From NCBI GenBank assembly GCA_008921705.1, contig VFFE01007100.1, forward strand, positions 413,769-477,768: DNA of 64,000 nucleotides, read 5' to 3'. This DNA is from Burhinus oedicnemus. Its lineage: Eukaryota > Chordata > Aves > Charadriiformes > Burhinidae. How positions within the stretch are numbered: position 1 is the stretch's first letter; every line of letters begins with the position of its first letter. Of this stretch, positions 27,801-40,700 are shown piece by piece. Both the position numbers and the translations under genes were made by a program. The notes beneath the pieces were generated by a model. It was given only the letters and a program-made list of their open reading frames with translations, made no database searches and was not told where the DNA came from.

Positions 27801-28128
27801 CTCCAAAAGCTTTTCTTCAATACCAATGCGAGCTTTAAAGAGCCCTCCTTTCTCCCCTGTCAACTTGCTGCCACGTTGTGCACTGAGCTAACAGTGTTTG
27901 TGCTATCTGAGCTAAGATTGAAAGACAAAGGATAGATTTAGTATTTCCAGGAGGGCTGCTAAAAACAGCTAAATAGCATTACAGCTGAATCATGCCCCAT
28001 ATATTACAGAGAGACTTTCAAACAGCCATTACAGTGCAAATCAAAAATTCTCCATTTCTATTGTTTTTATACTTAAGTATTTTCATGAGTAGAAAGCAAG
28101 ACCAAGGAAACTACAATATGTGCCTGGC

Positions 28129-28134
28129 TTTATT
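28129..28134 (-). terminator. PFDN4: Probable PFDN4 polyadenylation signal
   Basis: TTTATT on the plus strand reads AATAAA on the minus strand, about 260 nt after the PFDN4 stop codon. It is the nearest canonical signal I saw. Cleavage would fall near 28110, giving a 3' UTR of roughly 290 nt. Confidence 0.6.
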
Positions 28135-28396
28135 ACTTTAATAAACAATGCAAATATTCCAATCTTGATGCTTTACCAACAGTATGAAGCTAATGCTTTC
28201 CTGAACAAATAAATAACTGCAATAACCAAAATAAGAAAGCTTTCATTAAATAGATGGAACCCAAGACTGGAACGTTAAAAAAAAAAAAAAAAAGAAGTGG
28301 TTGGTTTGTTGGGTTTTTTTTCAAACATGATGGGAACAATGTTATCAAAACATTTAATAAATCAAGGAAAAGTTGTATGGTATATTTAGAACACCT

Positions 28397-28528
28397 TTAA
28401 CTGTCCTCAGCCTCAAGATTTATGTTATTTCCGAACTTTGCGTAAAGCTGAACTTTCAGGTCAGATAACACCCTCTGAATTGATTCCACTCGGGATTCTA
28501 ACGCTTCAATTTCTTCTTGTAAACTTTT
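28397..28528 (-). CDS. PFDN4: PFDN4 coding exon 4 with stop codon
   Basis: Forty-three codons from KSLQEEIEALESRVES to NLEAEDS, then TAA (28399-28397). The acceptor follows a pyrimidine-rich stretch ending TTTTTCAG. It encodes the second coiled-coil helix and the acidic tail. Confidence 0.95.
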   Translation of the reverse strand, partial: KSLQEEIEALESRVESIQRVLSDLKVQLYAKFGNNINLEAEDS

Positions 28529-31222
28529 CTGAAAAAGAAAAAAAATCAACTAGTTATGTAAAACAGAGTCATGTTTGTCAGCAACATGACAAAAAATAAA
28601 GAATGAAGAGGTACCCTTTTGCCAACTTTTTGCCACATCAGGCTGTAAGAGTTATTACGGGGCCAAACAAAGGCCAGCGTGACTTTGTACACTGACATCC
28701 CAGTTATGACTTACTGTGCATGCACATCCCCCTCCTCAAATCATAAATCAAACCTGAACTTTAGAAAGTAAAAGGTTCAAAGGATGAACAGATCACCCCA
28801 TTCCAATGCTCATCACACTATAGCGACTCGTATAGTAAAGGAGTTCCCTTTTGCCCAGGCAAACCTTTGCCTCCTCCAGCATCTCTTGTGTCTCTTCTTG
28901 GGAATGACTAATGAAGACATCTCCAATTTGGTAGGGTATCAGAAGTGAATCACCATCATCAAGCATCATGATGTCATCACAAGCATCTTCCAAATTCTGA
29001 AGTTGTTTCTGTTTATCAAGACATAAGAAAGGTGGTCACTTTGTAATAGCTAAATTATTTCAATGGATACATTGTCATGCTATCAGTTGAATAATGAACT
29101 CAGTGAGTCCACATTTTGGGCAAAAATCCTACCCACCAGCATGACAGCAACATGTTTAATAGAACAGTTCCAGAGCTGTAATTTAGCATAAGTATTAAAT
29201 TAAATGGAGCTGTACCAGTAGAAATTTCTAGTCAATACTCATTATCTGTCATTAATAGGATAATTAACTGTCTAGACAAGGGAAATACAGCAGATTTAAA
29301 TTTCACTAATATCTGATATGCTCTTACACAGGAATTTTTTAATTTAGCGAGACAACAGAAAAAATTAATACATAAGATGGCAAATGTTAATTACTTTATT
29401 GCAAAAGCAGGATTGCTTAGAGTCCCAGCACCTTAAGCCATCAACGGAACACCAACATAAAAAGGCAATTTTTTTTTTTTTTTTTTTTTTTATAATATAT
29501 GTATCAGGCAAACTAATTACAGAAAACATTTTGTGACAGTACTAGCATTTTTTAAAAACTCGGTAAAACTTCTTTGGAAATGCTATGACTGATGTTGAAG
29601 GAAAGTGAATTAATACTAAAAAAGAAAATTAGAATGATGTATCCTCTTCAGCCTACCAAAAGAAAGTCTCTGCGCTCGTAACGACAATCTCTGTCAACAC
29701 ATTGAAAGAAGAATGTAACAAACAACTGCCTTACTGGTTCAAGAAAAAAATTAATATGAACAATCTCAGACAGGAAATTTTAAGAACACTACAAACAGCC
29801 ATTATATATAGACAATGCTTCATATATGACAACTAAGAAGTTCTAAGAACAGCATGCAGAAATACACTAGCGGCCTTTATTTCTCATGACTTCTTTTTCC
29901 ACTTTAACATTCTCTAGCTATTTTCAAAGTATCAGAAATCCCATATTAGAACCAAAGCATTACTTACAGTAATACACAGCCCCTGTTTTCTGTGTTACAG
30001 CTGAAAATTAATTCAGGGCAATGAAGAATAAGCGACATTTGAAGCAAATATACCTTTTTCACTTCTATTTCTTCTTTCAACTCTGTGATCCTGCTAGTAT
30101 TTCTTGCAAACTTGTTAATTTTCTGTTGATCTTCAAAAGTAACATTGACATCTTCTGCAGCCTGCAAGAAGGAGAGATCAAAATGAAGACTTCGTTGACT
30201 ACATCAACTTGAATCTCACAAGATTACTCCTACCAAACTTCTGAAAAATAGTCTTACAGCCACTACATTCTGTTTATACACTTGATTCCTTAAAACGCTT
30301 CCTCAAGGGCATCAGCAATACCCACATTTAGCTGGGCAGAGGCCCTAGTAACATCCAAGTAAGACACCAGCCATCCAGGGCAACCTAATGCCAAAGGTTG
30401 TTTCCTTGACAGCACTGACAGTTGAAATGAACACCTCTGCTTCAGGACCATGGCAGAGTACAGCCTAACAGGTCGGTGTAATCTGTCAGCAACATCATTT
30501 TACACTAACTGGTTAGCCGCGATGGGCTACAGGAGATGTAAAACCCACTGAACCGTGTCTCAGGCGGGCTCTCCCCGAGCAGCCTGGGGAGGTGGCGGCA
30601 GGGGCTGTGGCTGGACAGGGGTTGGGTGACCTCCACTCACAGGCACTTTGTGCGGCCAGAAAGAGCTTTTTTGCCAGTTTACAACAAACTGCACCAGCAC
30701 AGACTCCGTAACGTCAGCGTAACCAGCCCCGCACTTACACGTTTGATGGCACGATAAATGATTTCGCTAGAAGCAAGATAACATCGCCAGGACCTTAATC
30801 CACCGACACGGGAGCGGGGTATTTTCGGCCGGGCCTAACCCGGAGCTGGCCTGACCCGGCAGCGGCCTAGGCAAAGGGACACACACACACCCGCACCCCC
30901 TCCGGCCCCGCACAGGGCTGCCCCCGGAGGGCTGCGTGAACGGGGGGCAGGCGGTCAGGGAGGCACCGCTGGGGAGCCGGAGCCAGGACTGGGAGGCGGC
31001 GGCAGACAGCGCTGAGGCGACACGGCCGCGCCGCCCCAGCACCGACAGACGGCGGCCCCTGACGGCCAGAGGGCCCGGCCCGCCCGCCCCAGAAGGCGGC
31101 AGAGGAGCTGCGCCCTCCCCGGGGGGAGCCCACGACGGAGGGAAAGGCCGGGAAGAGGGGAAAAAAAAAAACCCACCGCGCCCTCCTCCCACACTCACCG
31201 CTTTCTTCATGGTGGCGGCCAT
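28397..31222 (-). CDS. PFDN4: Prefoldin subunit 4, four coding exons (complete)
   Basis: Prefoldin subunit 4 is a beta-type subunit of the hexameric cytosolic prefoldin co-chaperone, which hands unfolded actin and tubulin to the CCT chaperonin. The spliced reading runs 31222-31199, 30161-30054, 29008-28865, 28528-28397 and gives 135 residues, one more than the human protein as I know it. It begins MAATMKKA, continues AEDVNVTFEDQQKINKFAR, has a central IPYQIGDVFISHS segment and ends NLEAEDS. The layout is the beta-prefoldin one: N-terminal coiled coil (about residues 15-60), a short beta-hairpin region (about 70-90) and a C-terminal coiled coil (about 92-125). All introns are GT-AG and phase 0. 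Small differences from human (a MMLDDGDSLL segment around residues 59-68) look like normal divergence. The first ATG is chosen because it matches the known N-terminus and sits in a CpG island. Confidence 0.97.
28865..29008 (-). CDS. PFDN4: PFDN4 coding exon 3
   Basis: Forty-eight codons from KQLQNLEDAC to EEAK. It holds the IPYQIGDVF hairpin segment typical of beta prefoldins. The acceptor is AAACAG and the donor is GTTTGCC, a weak GT donor. Confidence 0.95.
29469..29491 (-). repeat. Poly(T) tract in PFDN4 intron 2
   Basis: Twenty-three T residues, a poly(A) on the PFDN4 sense strand. No retroposed gene body seen next to it. Confidence 0.95.
30054..30161 (-). CDS. PFDN4: PFDN4 coding exon 2
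   Basis: Thirty-six codons from AAEDVNV to EIEVKK, mostly the first coiled-coil helix. The acceptor is CTTGCAG and the donor GTATAT on the minus strand. Both boundaries are phase 0. Confidence 0.95.
31199..31222 (-). CDS. PFDN4: PFDN4 coding exon 1
   Basis: Eight codons, MAATMKKA, ending in GCG directly before the donor GTGAGT (minus strand). It lies inside a CpG island. A second in-frame ATG is codon 5; the first has GCC at +4 and is the known start in the family. Confidence 0.95.
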
Positions 31223-31226
31223 GTTG
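31218..31226 (+). promoter_or_regulatory. YY1-type motif over the PFDN4 start codon
   Basis: GCCATGTTG on the plus strand matches the YY1 consensus core (GCCATNTT) and overlaps the PFDN4 initiation codon. YY1 sites at or just downstream of the TSS are common in housekeeping genes; function here is inferred. Confidence 0.45.
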
Positions 31227-31780
31227 GTAGGACTGAACTACCCGCCCTCCCCGCGGAGGAGGAGCTGGGGGCGTGAGAAAATGAAGGAAAGCGCCTGGCG
31301 GCCGCGACTCTACCCAGCTCCGGGCTTCTCCGTTTCCCCACCGCCCCCAGCCCGGCGGGCTGCCCGGAGGCGCCATAAGGCACACAGTAACCCTCAGTTC
31401 ATCCCCGTAGTACTTGGTACGTCCCGTTTAAAGGGGAAGAGACCCGACTCCGCCCCTCCGCCGGCGGAAAGAGAGAGGGCCGCGGCTGCGGCCTGCCAGC
31501 GCTGCCGCCGGGTGGCGCTATGAGACGGGGTCGGGGCCTCGGGCCTTCGGGGGCTCGGCCTCGGCTCCTCGCCCTCTCGGTGCTGCTGCCACAAGCCCAG
31601 TGGGAGCCCGGTTCGGGCCCGGCCCGGCTCGGTGCGGCAGCAGCAGGGCGGGGTACAAGGCGCTTCCCGAGGGATAAGGGGGCGGTCGGACCGTGCCCGG
31701 CCTGAGGCCCGGGGCCAAGGACTCCGCCGAGCTGTCCCCAGCCCTCGCCAGCCGCCTTTCTGGAAACGGAGGTGGAAGAG

Positions 31781-34700
31781 GCCTTCAAGTTCAAATCATC
31801 GTGGAGGGACTTTTTAAGCAAAAATAAATATTTTTCTGAAAGGGCTGGTTGACAGCTTCTAAACAGAAACAGGGATAGCTGGCATTTATGCTGTGTAATT
31901 GCCTCCATGTGCTGAAGTTTATTTAGCTGTGTACAGCTACAAAATGAAAAAATAAAAACCCAAACCAGATCATCATAATGTTTCACAACTGCGGGGGAGA
32001 GGCCTGGCATTGAGTGTTCCTGACGCCCAGCAGTGGTGGGCACAAGGCCTGTGATCCAAAAGCCTGGGACCGTGGTGGACAGACACACGTGGATGGATGT
32101 TCAGCACCATGAGGGCCCAAAACTGACAGAGTCTCTGAAGGCATTTGCACCGGCCAAGGCTGGCCTAGCCACTGCTGCTGGCAACAGTGGCTGAGACTCC
32201 TTGAGACTCTGTGATCGGCTCCTGCTTGGGTCTGCCAAGAATGATCAGCATCTCCAGTACCCGTGAGCTTCCAAAAATTTGAATACATCTCAGCTACAAA
32301 GATTTCCAAGTGATACACTGTTGTGCCAGTGTCAGGTGGGGATGGCAACAAACCTGCAGTGTAAGATTCAGAAAGGTGTTTGAAAATATCTTCCGGTGTT
32401 TTGCTGTGATTCATCTTTCTGCTATGCCCTCCTGTGAGCTGCAGTTGAAAGTCGTTAGAGTTAGACCCAAAGAAAGTACGTGGGTAGAGAGGGACCAAGG
32501 CCCAGGATGGTGTGCTTTTAAAGTGCCTGGCTTTAGAAAGGAATTTGGAAAGCTGGGTTAGAGCCTACAGCTCACTGAGCAGTGTCTGGGAGAGTTTGGA
32601 TCTCCAGAAAGAAAACCAGACAGCGCTGTGACCAAGGAGCTGTCTAGGGTCAGCACGTTCAGTCCCAGGCAGCCAAAACTGCTGAATCTTTTCTCAGAGC
32701 TGCTGAGAATCGCATCCACCAGTTTGGAGTCCAAAGATCAAAACCATTTCCTGAAGGCCAAATTTATAACCTTTCTTTCTCAAGCTTTAAAAAGCCTACT
32801 ACCCTGATTGCATGCAATGGTCTTGTTCTTCAAACACTTATTCATGATATGGGAGGCTGATGTACACCTTCCTGCTGTCTGACGGTATCCAAATTCACAT
32901 CTCCCAGCCCCCCAGCCTGAACCATAAATAACTATATGTTATCCATTGACTGTTTTAATGAAAAATAGAGGAACAATCCGCGGAACAGAGTGCCGGCGTT
33001 TGCTTTTGTTAGAACCCCTTGTTGCTGAGGGAGAATCCAGTCCTGCAGCTGCAGGAGAATCCTTGCTCCATGATAGCTTATAAAAGTCCATTCAAAAGTG
33101 GATCTGTGGAGAACAATAGAAGACAACACCCAACAGAAGAACAGGTGTATATTTTAAAAGTTTCCTATTAATTTCCTGCAATTAGGCCTTATTAGGAAGA
33201 GCTGAAATATGGCATGTTCCATTCAAGTCTTAGCACATATACTAACACCGTTCTCTCTCAGCCTTGACTTTGTCCATCACAGATGGAAAACAGTATAGGA
33301 GCCCTACTGCCAGCAAGAATGAAAAGTTTCGGTTCCTGCTTTACTGCTTACGGAGATGGGCCTTACACCAACAGTGTTCACCTGCATTTCATAGTAGAGC
33401 TGGTTTGGGAGCTCTCTTTCAGTAACTGTTTTTTATTGAATAAATGTAAGAAAGTCACAACTACTTGTGGGAAAGATTGCAGCAGGTTTCTAGCTTGAAA
33501 ATTAGTTGAGGGGAAAAACTTTCAGAACTATCAAAATATTCTATAGTGCATATTTACTGAATGAAAAATGTCTGTTTTTTTTCAGTTCAGAATGACTGCT
33601 TATTTCAAAACTCCTGTTACAAACTAGTAGAAAAAACAGAACAAAAAGAAAATATTTTGAGTGGCCCTCAGGCTGACTATTACATTTTATTTTGATGCAT
33701 AATTTTGACTTGTTTCCCACTGAGGGAGAAAATTAATCATAAAAGTTCTCCCTGGAGAACTATGTTTTTATTAACTTATGTGAAAATATAATCCTAATTC
33801 CAAGTCTCTCTTTTTCTCAGAGGACAAACTCTCATCTCTCTGGCCATTCTCCTACTCTTCCCTAAGTCAGCTATCTTCTCTCTTCTTAAAGATCCTACTA
33901 TGAAAGGATATACTCTAAACCATGGTGATTTCCGCGGGTGGATTAACTGAATAATACATGTTAGGTCCGAGCCAATGTAATTTCCTTCAACAGAAAAGGA
34001 GTGGTTTTCGTAAGAATTTGATGACTTGAAGGCTTTGAAAATAAATCTTTTTCTCCCACATGCTCAGGCAAGATTTGTGGTGTGAGCGTGTTGCCAAGAG
34101 TAACTTACTGCAGACCTTTCTTATGTAAATAAAAGTGAAAACAGTGCACGAGTGGAAACATCTAGTGGTGGAGTAAGATAAACTCACTGAACTCAGTGAC
34201 CTCATTTCTCTTTCAGTTGCATAAAGGGACTTGCTCTTTCTTGTACTGGTCCTCATTGTTGTTGCGAGCGTGTTTAGCTTCACCTTGCGCTTCGGTGGGA
34301 TCCCTTCCATGGTGTGTATAACCCCCACGCCCTTCATCTTACATCTCCTTTGTGGTTCTTTTCCACATTTTCATTTCATGTTACTTGCTGTAGCCTTTTG
34401 CAATAAAGCTCAGTGGGAAGGAGTCTTCCCATGCTCTTTGCTGCCTAAGTGAGTTGTTTTGAATTACCAAACTCTTTACCCTTTTCCCTGAAGTTACACA
34501 GAGCTCTTTCTCAGTCTTTGAGCATCTTGAACACCCACACATCAACAATGTTTGTTAATACAACATGCATTAGAAATGGAGAAAACAATGAAGTGGTTGG
34601 TTTATCTAGATTTAGTCTTTATGAAGTGGATCGCATTTGCTAAAGCCGCACAAAGTTGTACTATTTTAATTGCGCCGATATACTAAAGGGGTACAGTTTC

Positions 34701-37700
34701 CATATCATGTAGGCACAGAGCTAGTAGTAGCATGACATTTCCAATATTAGACAACATGACTTATTGTGGTATAAAGTTCCTTATGTCAGAATACCTATGT
34801 CTGCCCTTCTTATACCAGCATTGCAGGGGAAATGGAGGTTGAAGAAAAAAAACCAACCTTCTAAGGGTGTTCTTATTTTCCAAAAAGGCATGTCAGCTCT
34901 TAATGATACAAGTCTTAAGTCTTTATAGGACAAATCCCCCTTACTTTTTCATTCTTGTCTGTTCTGAGGAAAGGAAGGCAGATTTTCTCCGACTTCTAAC
35001 CCTGTTCTTTCAAAGAAAGAAAATCCCTCCTGTTAGTCAAAAGCACCGTCACCATTTCATCATTCAAGACCTCCTCTATGTTCATATATATCCAGCATTA
35101 GAGTTATTAAATTGCATTAGCTCCTTTCTGCAAGTCATCCCAATAGACTTCAACCTCTGTGAAGGCAACTTCTCTTTGCCCTCGCTGTAGTGCTTTGCAG
35201 ATAGTTCTGCAGCGTCAGCTGGACCCATGAAGCCAAGGGGAGTTTTCTGCTGGCTGTTTGTGCCTGAGATGGAAGCTGGAGATTCCCTTTTGCTGGGAAA
35301 TCCCTTTATGGTTAAGCACAGTAGAAGACCTTACTCCATCTTTGTGGACAGGTTCTTCTGTAAACATAGTGCTTTATAATCCCATAATTCTGCCCCAGCA
35401 GAACAGTTGTTGCCCCATGCTGGTTTTATTTAAAATAAAAGGTAAGAGCTATCTCTGCAACCCTGCCCTTCTTCACCTCTACTTGGCATCTCAGTATCAA
35501 GAGGTAATACACCAGAGTCCAAAATATTAGCCGTGTATTTCTGTTACTCCACAATCCATCCTGTCCCAGAAATGTTTCTAGTGGTGGAACATCTCTCAGT
35601 TTACCAGGAAGTTTTTGCGGCCCATACCGGAAGTCCCTCTACAGGGCCTACAACTGCAGCACCAGTCTTGCTCTTTTTTTACTTCTGTCATTCATCTTCT
35701 GTAAGAACTGCTCACAAACTACCTGAAATTAGGTCAGGTAGTAACAGGTAGAAATAATTTCCTTTCTAAGAGCAGCACTGTCAGTGCCAGTTTCAAAAGT
35801 TGGTATCTGTTTCTTGAAAAATACACATAAGGAGGAGCAGAGTCCTGTTCCCTCCTTAACCATCACCCTGCTGAATTCTTTCATCTTAAAGCGTTACAGA
35901 TTTATTTGCAACTGAATCTGGAGGATGGTTCTAAACTCACTGCAGGTGTGTCAGTAACATGCCCAGTCTGTAGTGTTACTCAGCATTTTTTAATCTGCAC
36001 AAGTTTGTCTTTTTTTTTTTCTTGTCTTCCCCCCCCCCCCGCCTTTTTTCAGTGGGGGGAGTGTTGGCAGAATCACAGTGGAGTTTGGGAGAAGAGTTTT
36101 CCTCAGGGAGGTATCAGATGTGCTCATTTGATACTTCACCAAATAGAGCAATAAATATATTAAATGTTTTCCCAAGGGCAATAGTTGCATTCAGTACTCA
36201 TACATCTGAGGAAACTAAACTCTTCCCTAGAGAGGTCTGTGGTCAGGCGTTTGAACTGAAATAAACAGCAGGATTTCAGGCAAAGGCTTTATCTGATGAA
36301 CTACTGATGCAGTCTGCTCTAATCCCTCCAAAAGCAATGAATAGGAGTAACCAGGATGTGGCCCAGAGGGTATTGAGTTCAGTGAAGCATAGCCCAAGTG
36401 CCTTTTGGCTGACTAATGGTAAGGGGAGATAGAGTTTTCATATTTTCTTAGGCTCTAATGAAGACAATAGAAGCAAAATGCACTCAGTTCACAGCAATTC
36501 ACTCGTTAAAGTTCAAACTCATCTCTTTGTGGTTTTACAGAAGTACTGCTGGATTAATAGTATCTTTTACATATCTATTAGACCTTTCATCAGAAAATAC
36601 TCTAAAGGCCACAGACAAGGATTGTTTCACATACACCCTCCCTGGGATGAAACACAGCAGTTCTCTGTAATAGTTAGTAAAAACATTTAAAATCTCCTAT
36701 TTATTTGCCATTTCTGGGAAATTGTGAGACCAGATATTACTACCAAACTGTAATCATGGGCAAGATGATGATAATACTAATAACAAGCACTCCTCCTCTC
36801 TGAACGCTTGTAAGTGGTCCTAGCCCTGGTGGTGTATGTCTTTCAGGAGGCATTAGCTGCAAATGGTATAGAAGCTACTGGCAGCAGGTTGGGGCTTTGA
36901 GTTCTGTACTGGCTCAGGGGAGAGAAACCACTTACTTAGTCACTCACTTAACCTCCTAAACCATCTTTCTCCTATATTGGCAAGAGTTCAAGATGCTAAC
37001 CTCATGATAGTATCACATATTATCTTGCTATTTCAGGAGAATTTAGAGACCAGATATTAATATCTGAGAAACTAATTCTAGAAATATAATACAGTATAGT
37101 GCAAAAATAACGTGAAAGACTATATTCACACAATTATGCTTTACAAGATTTTACAACATGTCAGCGCAGGAACAGTAAGATTAATATTTATTATTATAAG
37201 ATAAATGTAAGAAAAAAGTGCAAGAACAATATTGGTTTTGTCTTTTCTTTGACAAACTGGCTAGTAGTGTCTCATAGAAATAGAGCCTTCAAAATTTTAG
37301 CAAGTAACAAGCATCTGTTTGCTTTCAAAAGACTTGGTATGAGGTCTGTTTTACCTCAGCACAAACACATCCATCAGACTGAAAGTAAAGTAATCTGTGC
37401 AAATGTTACAGGCTTAATCAACAAATCCAGTAAATTGCATGAGTTCTGAGCCTGATTCAAGTGTTTGTATAACCAGCTTTAGCAAATTCTCTTAAGAAGT
37501 CATATAATAGCTATTTTTCCGGGCAATTAAGACAGTCACACAACAACTAAAAGCTTCAGGTTCATAAACGTAGATCTTTATTTTAGATTTGTGTTGTTTG
37601 AATTAAAGGGATACTCAACATTCCCTGCTTCTGAAAGCTTTCCTTGCTCTTGGCAAACAGTTTTTGCTCACTTACTTACATTATAGAGTTATTAATACCA

Positions 37701-40700
37701 CTAGAACTGAAAATATTTTCATAATTTTTCAGTACCGGGACACAAGCACTACTTTGCACGTTAACTGCATGTGAAAAAGGCAACTGCATGTGTACAATGT
37801 CTTAACAGAAGGTTGAATGTATAATTGCGCACAAAAATGAAGTACAAATATACACAATTGCTCTGAAGTACACTGTTTCTGGAAGCAGAGCTAAAATGAA
37901 GATTAATTTCCCAGTGGGGAAAAATCACCAAGAATTACTGTCTCAGAATGCTGCATACATTCATCTTGGCAGAGACACAGCTTTACAGCTGGAAACATAA
38001 ATACATAAATACCTACAGAATTTAGGTGCCTTTTGGATTTGGGATGCTTGAGGATCTACATTTTGGGCTGTACAGAGGTCTAACACTCCATGTCTCCAGG
38101 TGACATGGCAAACTTTAACTGACTCCTTTGGCCCGAATCTTGGGCAAAATTTGACCACCCAAATGCGTCTTTGTGCTTCTTTAGACTTTATGTGGAATCT
38201 TTCACAGTTCCTCCTAATACTTCCCAGGACCCTCCTGCCCTCTGTACCTTTAGGATCAGTTCATAAAGATAGATATCTAGATATCGCGTATTTACACAGG
38301 ACTGTCTGCAGGTCTAACCTGAAGTGGATCCAAGCTAGCCTGAGTCTAGGTAGATCATCTAAAGTCACTAACACTCACCACGCGAAAAAAAGAAATTTGG
38401 TGGTAATTTATTGAATCTGTATGATCATAGGCTTTTGCTGATACTGTTAAACTAAAACGTTTCAATATAGACTGGATCTAAAGGCACAGTACTTACGTGT
38501 CATGAATCATTAGGCAGCATAAAAGCGGGTAAGTCACCCTGTTCAACTGGTGAGGAAAATACTATTTACATTGCACCGTTTTGTATCCTCGAAGATTTTC
38601 TTTGCATAACATCATGTTACGCTGATAACATCAGGAATAAATTGACACTTATGTTTTTACACTGTCAGAAACATACATAATTCTTTTGCAGTAAATAACC
38701 AAATTACATCCCTACTCGTTGGGACAAATGTAAAATATAGTTAGATTGTACATTAAGCCTGTCAATAACTGCAGAATACAGGATAGGATGGGTGTCAACA
38801 GGAAAAAGATGGTTTAGGGACATCTGGGAGAAACAAGGCTGAGAGAAGCAACAGGGCTTGTCTTACACTAGCTTAGTATGAAGGTATCCACCCGCAATTA
38901 TTGCTCAATCATGAAATCATCATTTCAGTAGGTATTTTTGAGCCATCCTGAGGGATTCAGTTCACACTGATTTCCCTCAGTTTCCCCCTGGAAGTGTTGA
39001 AGACTAGTAAAAAGAAATCAGGACTTCCAGTATGACCTTCCATGGCACAATATCCACTAGTAAATTCCTACCTCCTGAACATGAACCATATGTTTTGAAA
39101 AATGAAATGTTCTGACAGATTCCTCAATGCTACTGCTTTTTAAGCTAAATGTGCCTCTCTGCAGTGCTGTGTGGAAGGTGAAGAAAGCTTCTAGACTTCT
39201 GTTAGTTCTGTCCAAAGAGAAGAATTCAGCCTGGGACAGTAACTCATTCTCACAGTATCCTAATACACAAATCCTTTGCTGCAACAACTCCCTTCCCTGC
39301 TCAAGGAGGACAAGATTGCTAAAGGAGACAAGAAACTGAAAAAGCCCAGAGAGTGGTTCTAGTTATCAGAAGAAAAGGGAAGAGCCAGTCAAGTCCTGAG
39401 TATTTCCAAGCTGACTGTCAGAACACCATGTCATGGACCCCAATTTCTTGATCTGTGCTCATCACTTTCTCCCTGACTTATGCCCCTGTACGCTTAACCT
39501 CTCTAGAGAATGAAGTATGCATGGAGCATTGCTTTTTTCATGTAAAGGAGAAAATTTATTCACATAAAAGATGGTTCAACTTTTTTTTTTAAAAAGTAAA
39601 CATTAACTATGCTTAATTTAAGTCAAGAAATCTCTTAATTTTCTTGAACCGTGTACTTACTTAATTAGAGACTCCTTCAATAGTTGAATGTTGCAATGTT
39701 TATTGCAGAGGTAGATATCTCAAACAGGTCATGGCCAGCTAGAAGATTCCTTGGCTGGTGGAGTTTGAGCTGTTCGTCCACCTTTCTGTTTTTCTGGATC
39801 CCTCTCTAAGGATTACCTTGTTCTCAGTTTGCTCAGCAGACCTTTTTTCCCCACACTCCTACTGTTGTCTTGTAGAAGCATAATCATCTAGTATGCAGTG
39901 AGATCGGAAGAGTTTAATGTTAAAAAACTAGTGTTTGAGTAAAAAATATAATGAAGATTTCTTTTGCTTTCATTTTACAGTGAGTGTCTGTATAACAACT
40001 TTGAGATCTCAATTTTCAAATACATTTCAGTTTCTCTTCTGTAAAATGGGAATTACTGTACTTTCCCATTTCCTAAGCTGAGGCTTATTTCATCAATATT
40101 TACAAAACTCTAAGAACCTCAGCTGGAAAGAGACATAGAATTAAAAGTGCATAAACAAACATAAGCAAAAACCTGGAATAACAACTTTGTGTTTTGACAC
40201 TAGAGTTTACAAGTTGCATTCCGCTTGTCTTCCCCAGCATTGTGAAATACCTTCCCATGACAGAGATACTCCCTGTGTAGTCTACCCATTCTCCTATAGC
40301 ACTTTTACGTTGTAGCATTTTAGAAAATGCAGGAAACTTCAAAAGCATTTTTAGGGCCAAAATAGCAAAAAGCTTTCTCCAACAAGGAGAAAGAGTAGAG
40401 GTCAGGAGACAGGAATTGTGTAACATGTCACAAAACAAACCTCCTGGAATTACAGGTATTAAGGAGCAAAATCCACTACCAATCTAAAACCCTTTCCCAC
40501 TGAGGAGTTATTCAGGCAATATTTAGTGTATTTGAAATGCACTGTATGAAAAGCAGTCAGTTCACTCTGAGTGAGCTCAATGCTTTTGGTATGTTTTACA
40601 ATATATTGGCAGTTCAGCTGTTGTGTTTCAATGAGATTTCCAATCACACCTCAGTCTCTTAAATCCTGGTGAGGAGTTCTTAGCTTGACGGGATTTCCAA

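Larger units (their letters stand above)
15342..28100. other. Gene-free AT-rich DNA downstream of PFDN4
   Basis: Contains a CR1 tail (16636), two MIR relics (15775, 24755) and one hairpin (24553). No ORF over 103 codons and no recognised exon. Some of it could be conserved regulatory DNA, which cannot be judged from one genome. Confidence 0.65.
30560..31780. promoter_or_regulatory. PFDN4: CpG island promoter of PFDN4
   Basis: This stretch is strongly GC- and CpG-rich against an AT-rich background and covers PFDN4 exon 1, the first part of intron 1 and about 550 nt upstream. No TATA box is evident near the start codon, which fits a dispersed housekeeping promoter. Long open frames on both strands here are a by-product of low stop-codon density in GC-rich DNA. 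Confidence 0.8.

Noticed and set aside
30767..31523. Several 150-195 codon frames on both strands around PFDN4 exon 1
   Set aside because: All lie in the CpG island, overlap each other in different frames and are low in complexity. Only the eight codons of exon 1 are real.
31983..32498. 171-codon minus-strand frame upstream of PFDN4, overlapping a 229-codon frame at 31399-32088
   Set aside because: No recognised domain, no splice link to PFDN4, and two long frames overlap in different phases. Length is near what chance gives in a window of this size.
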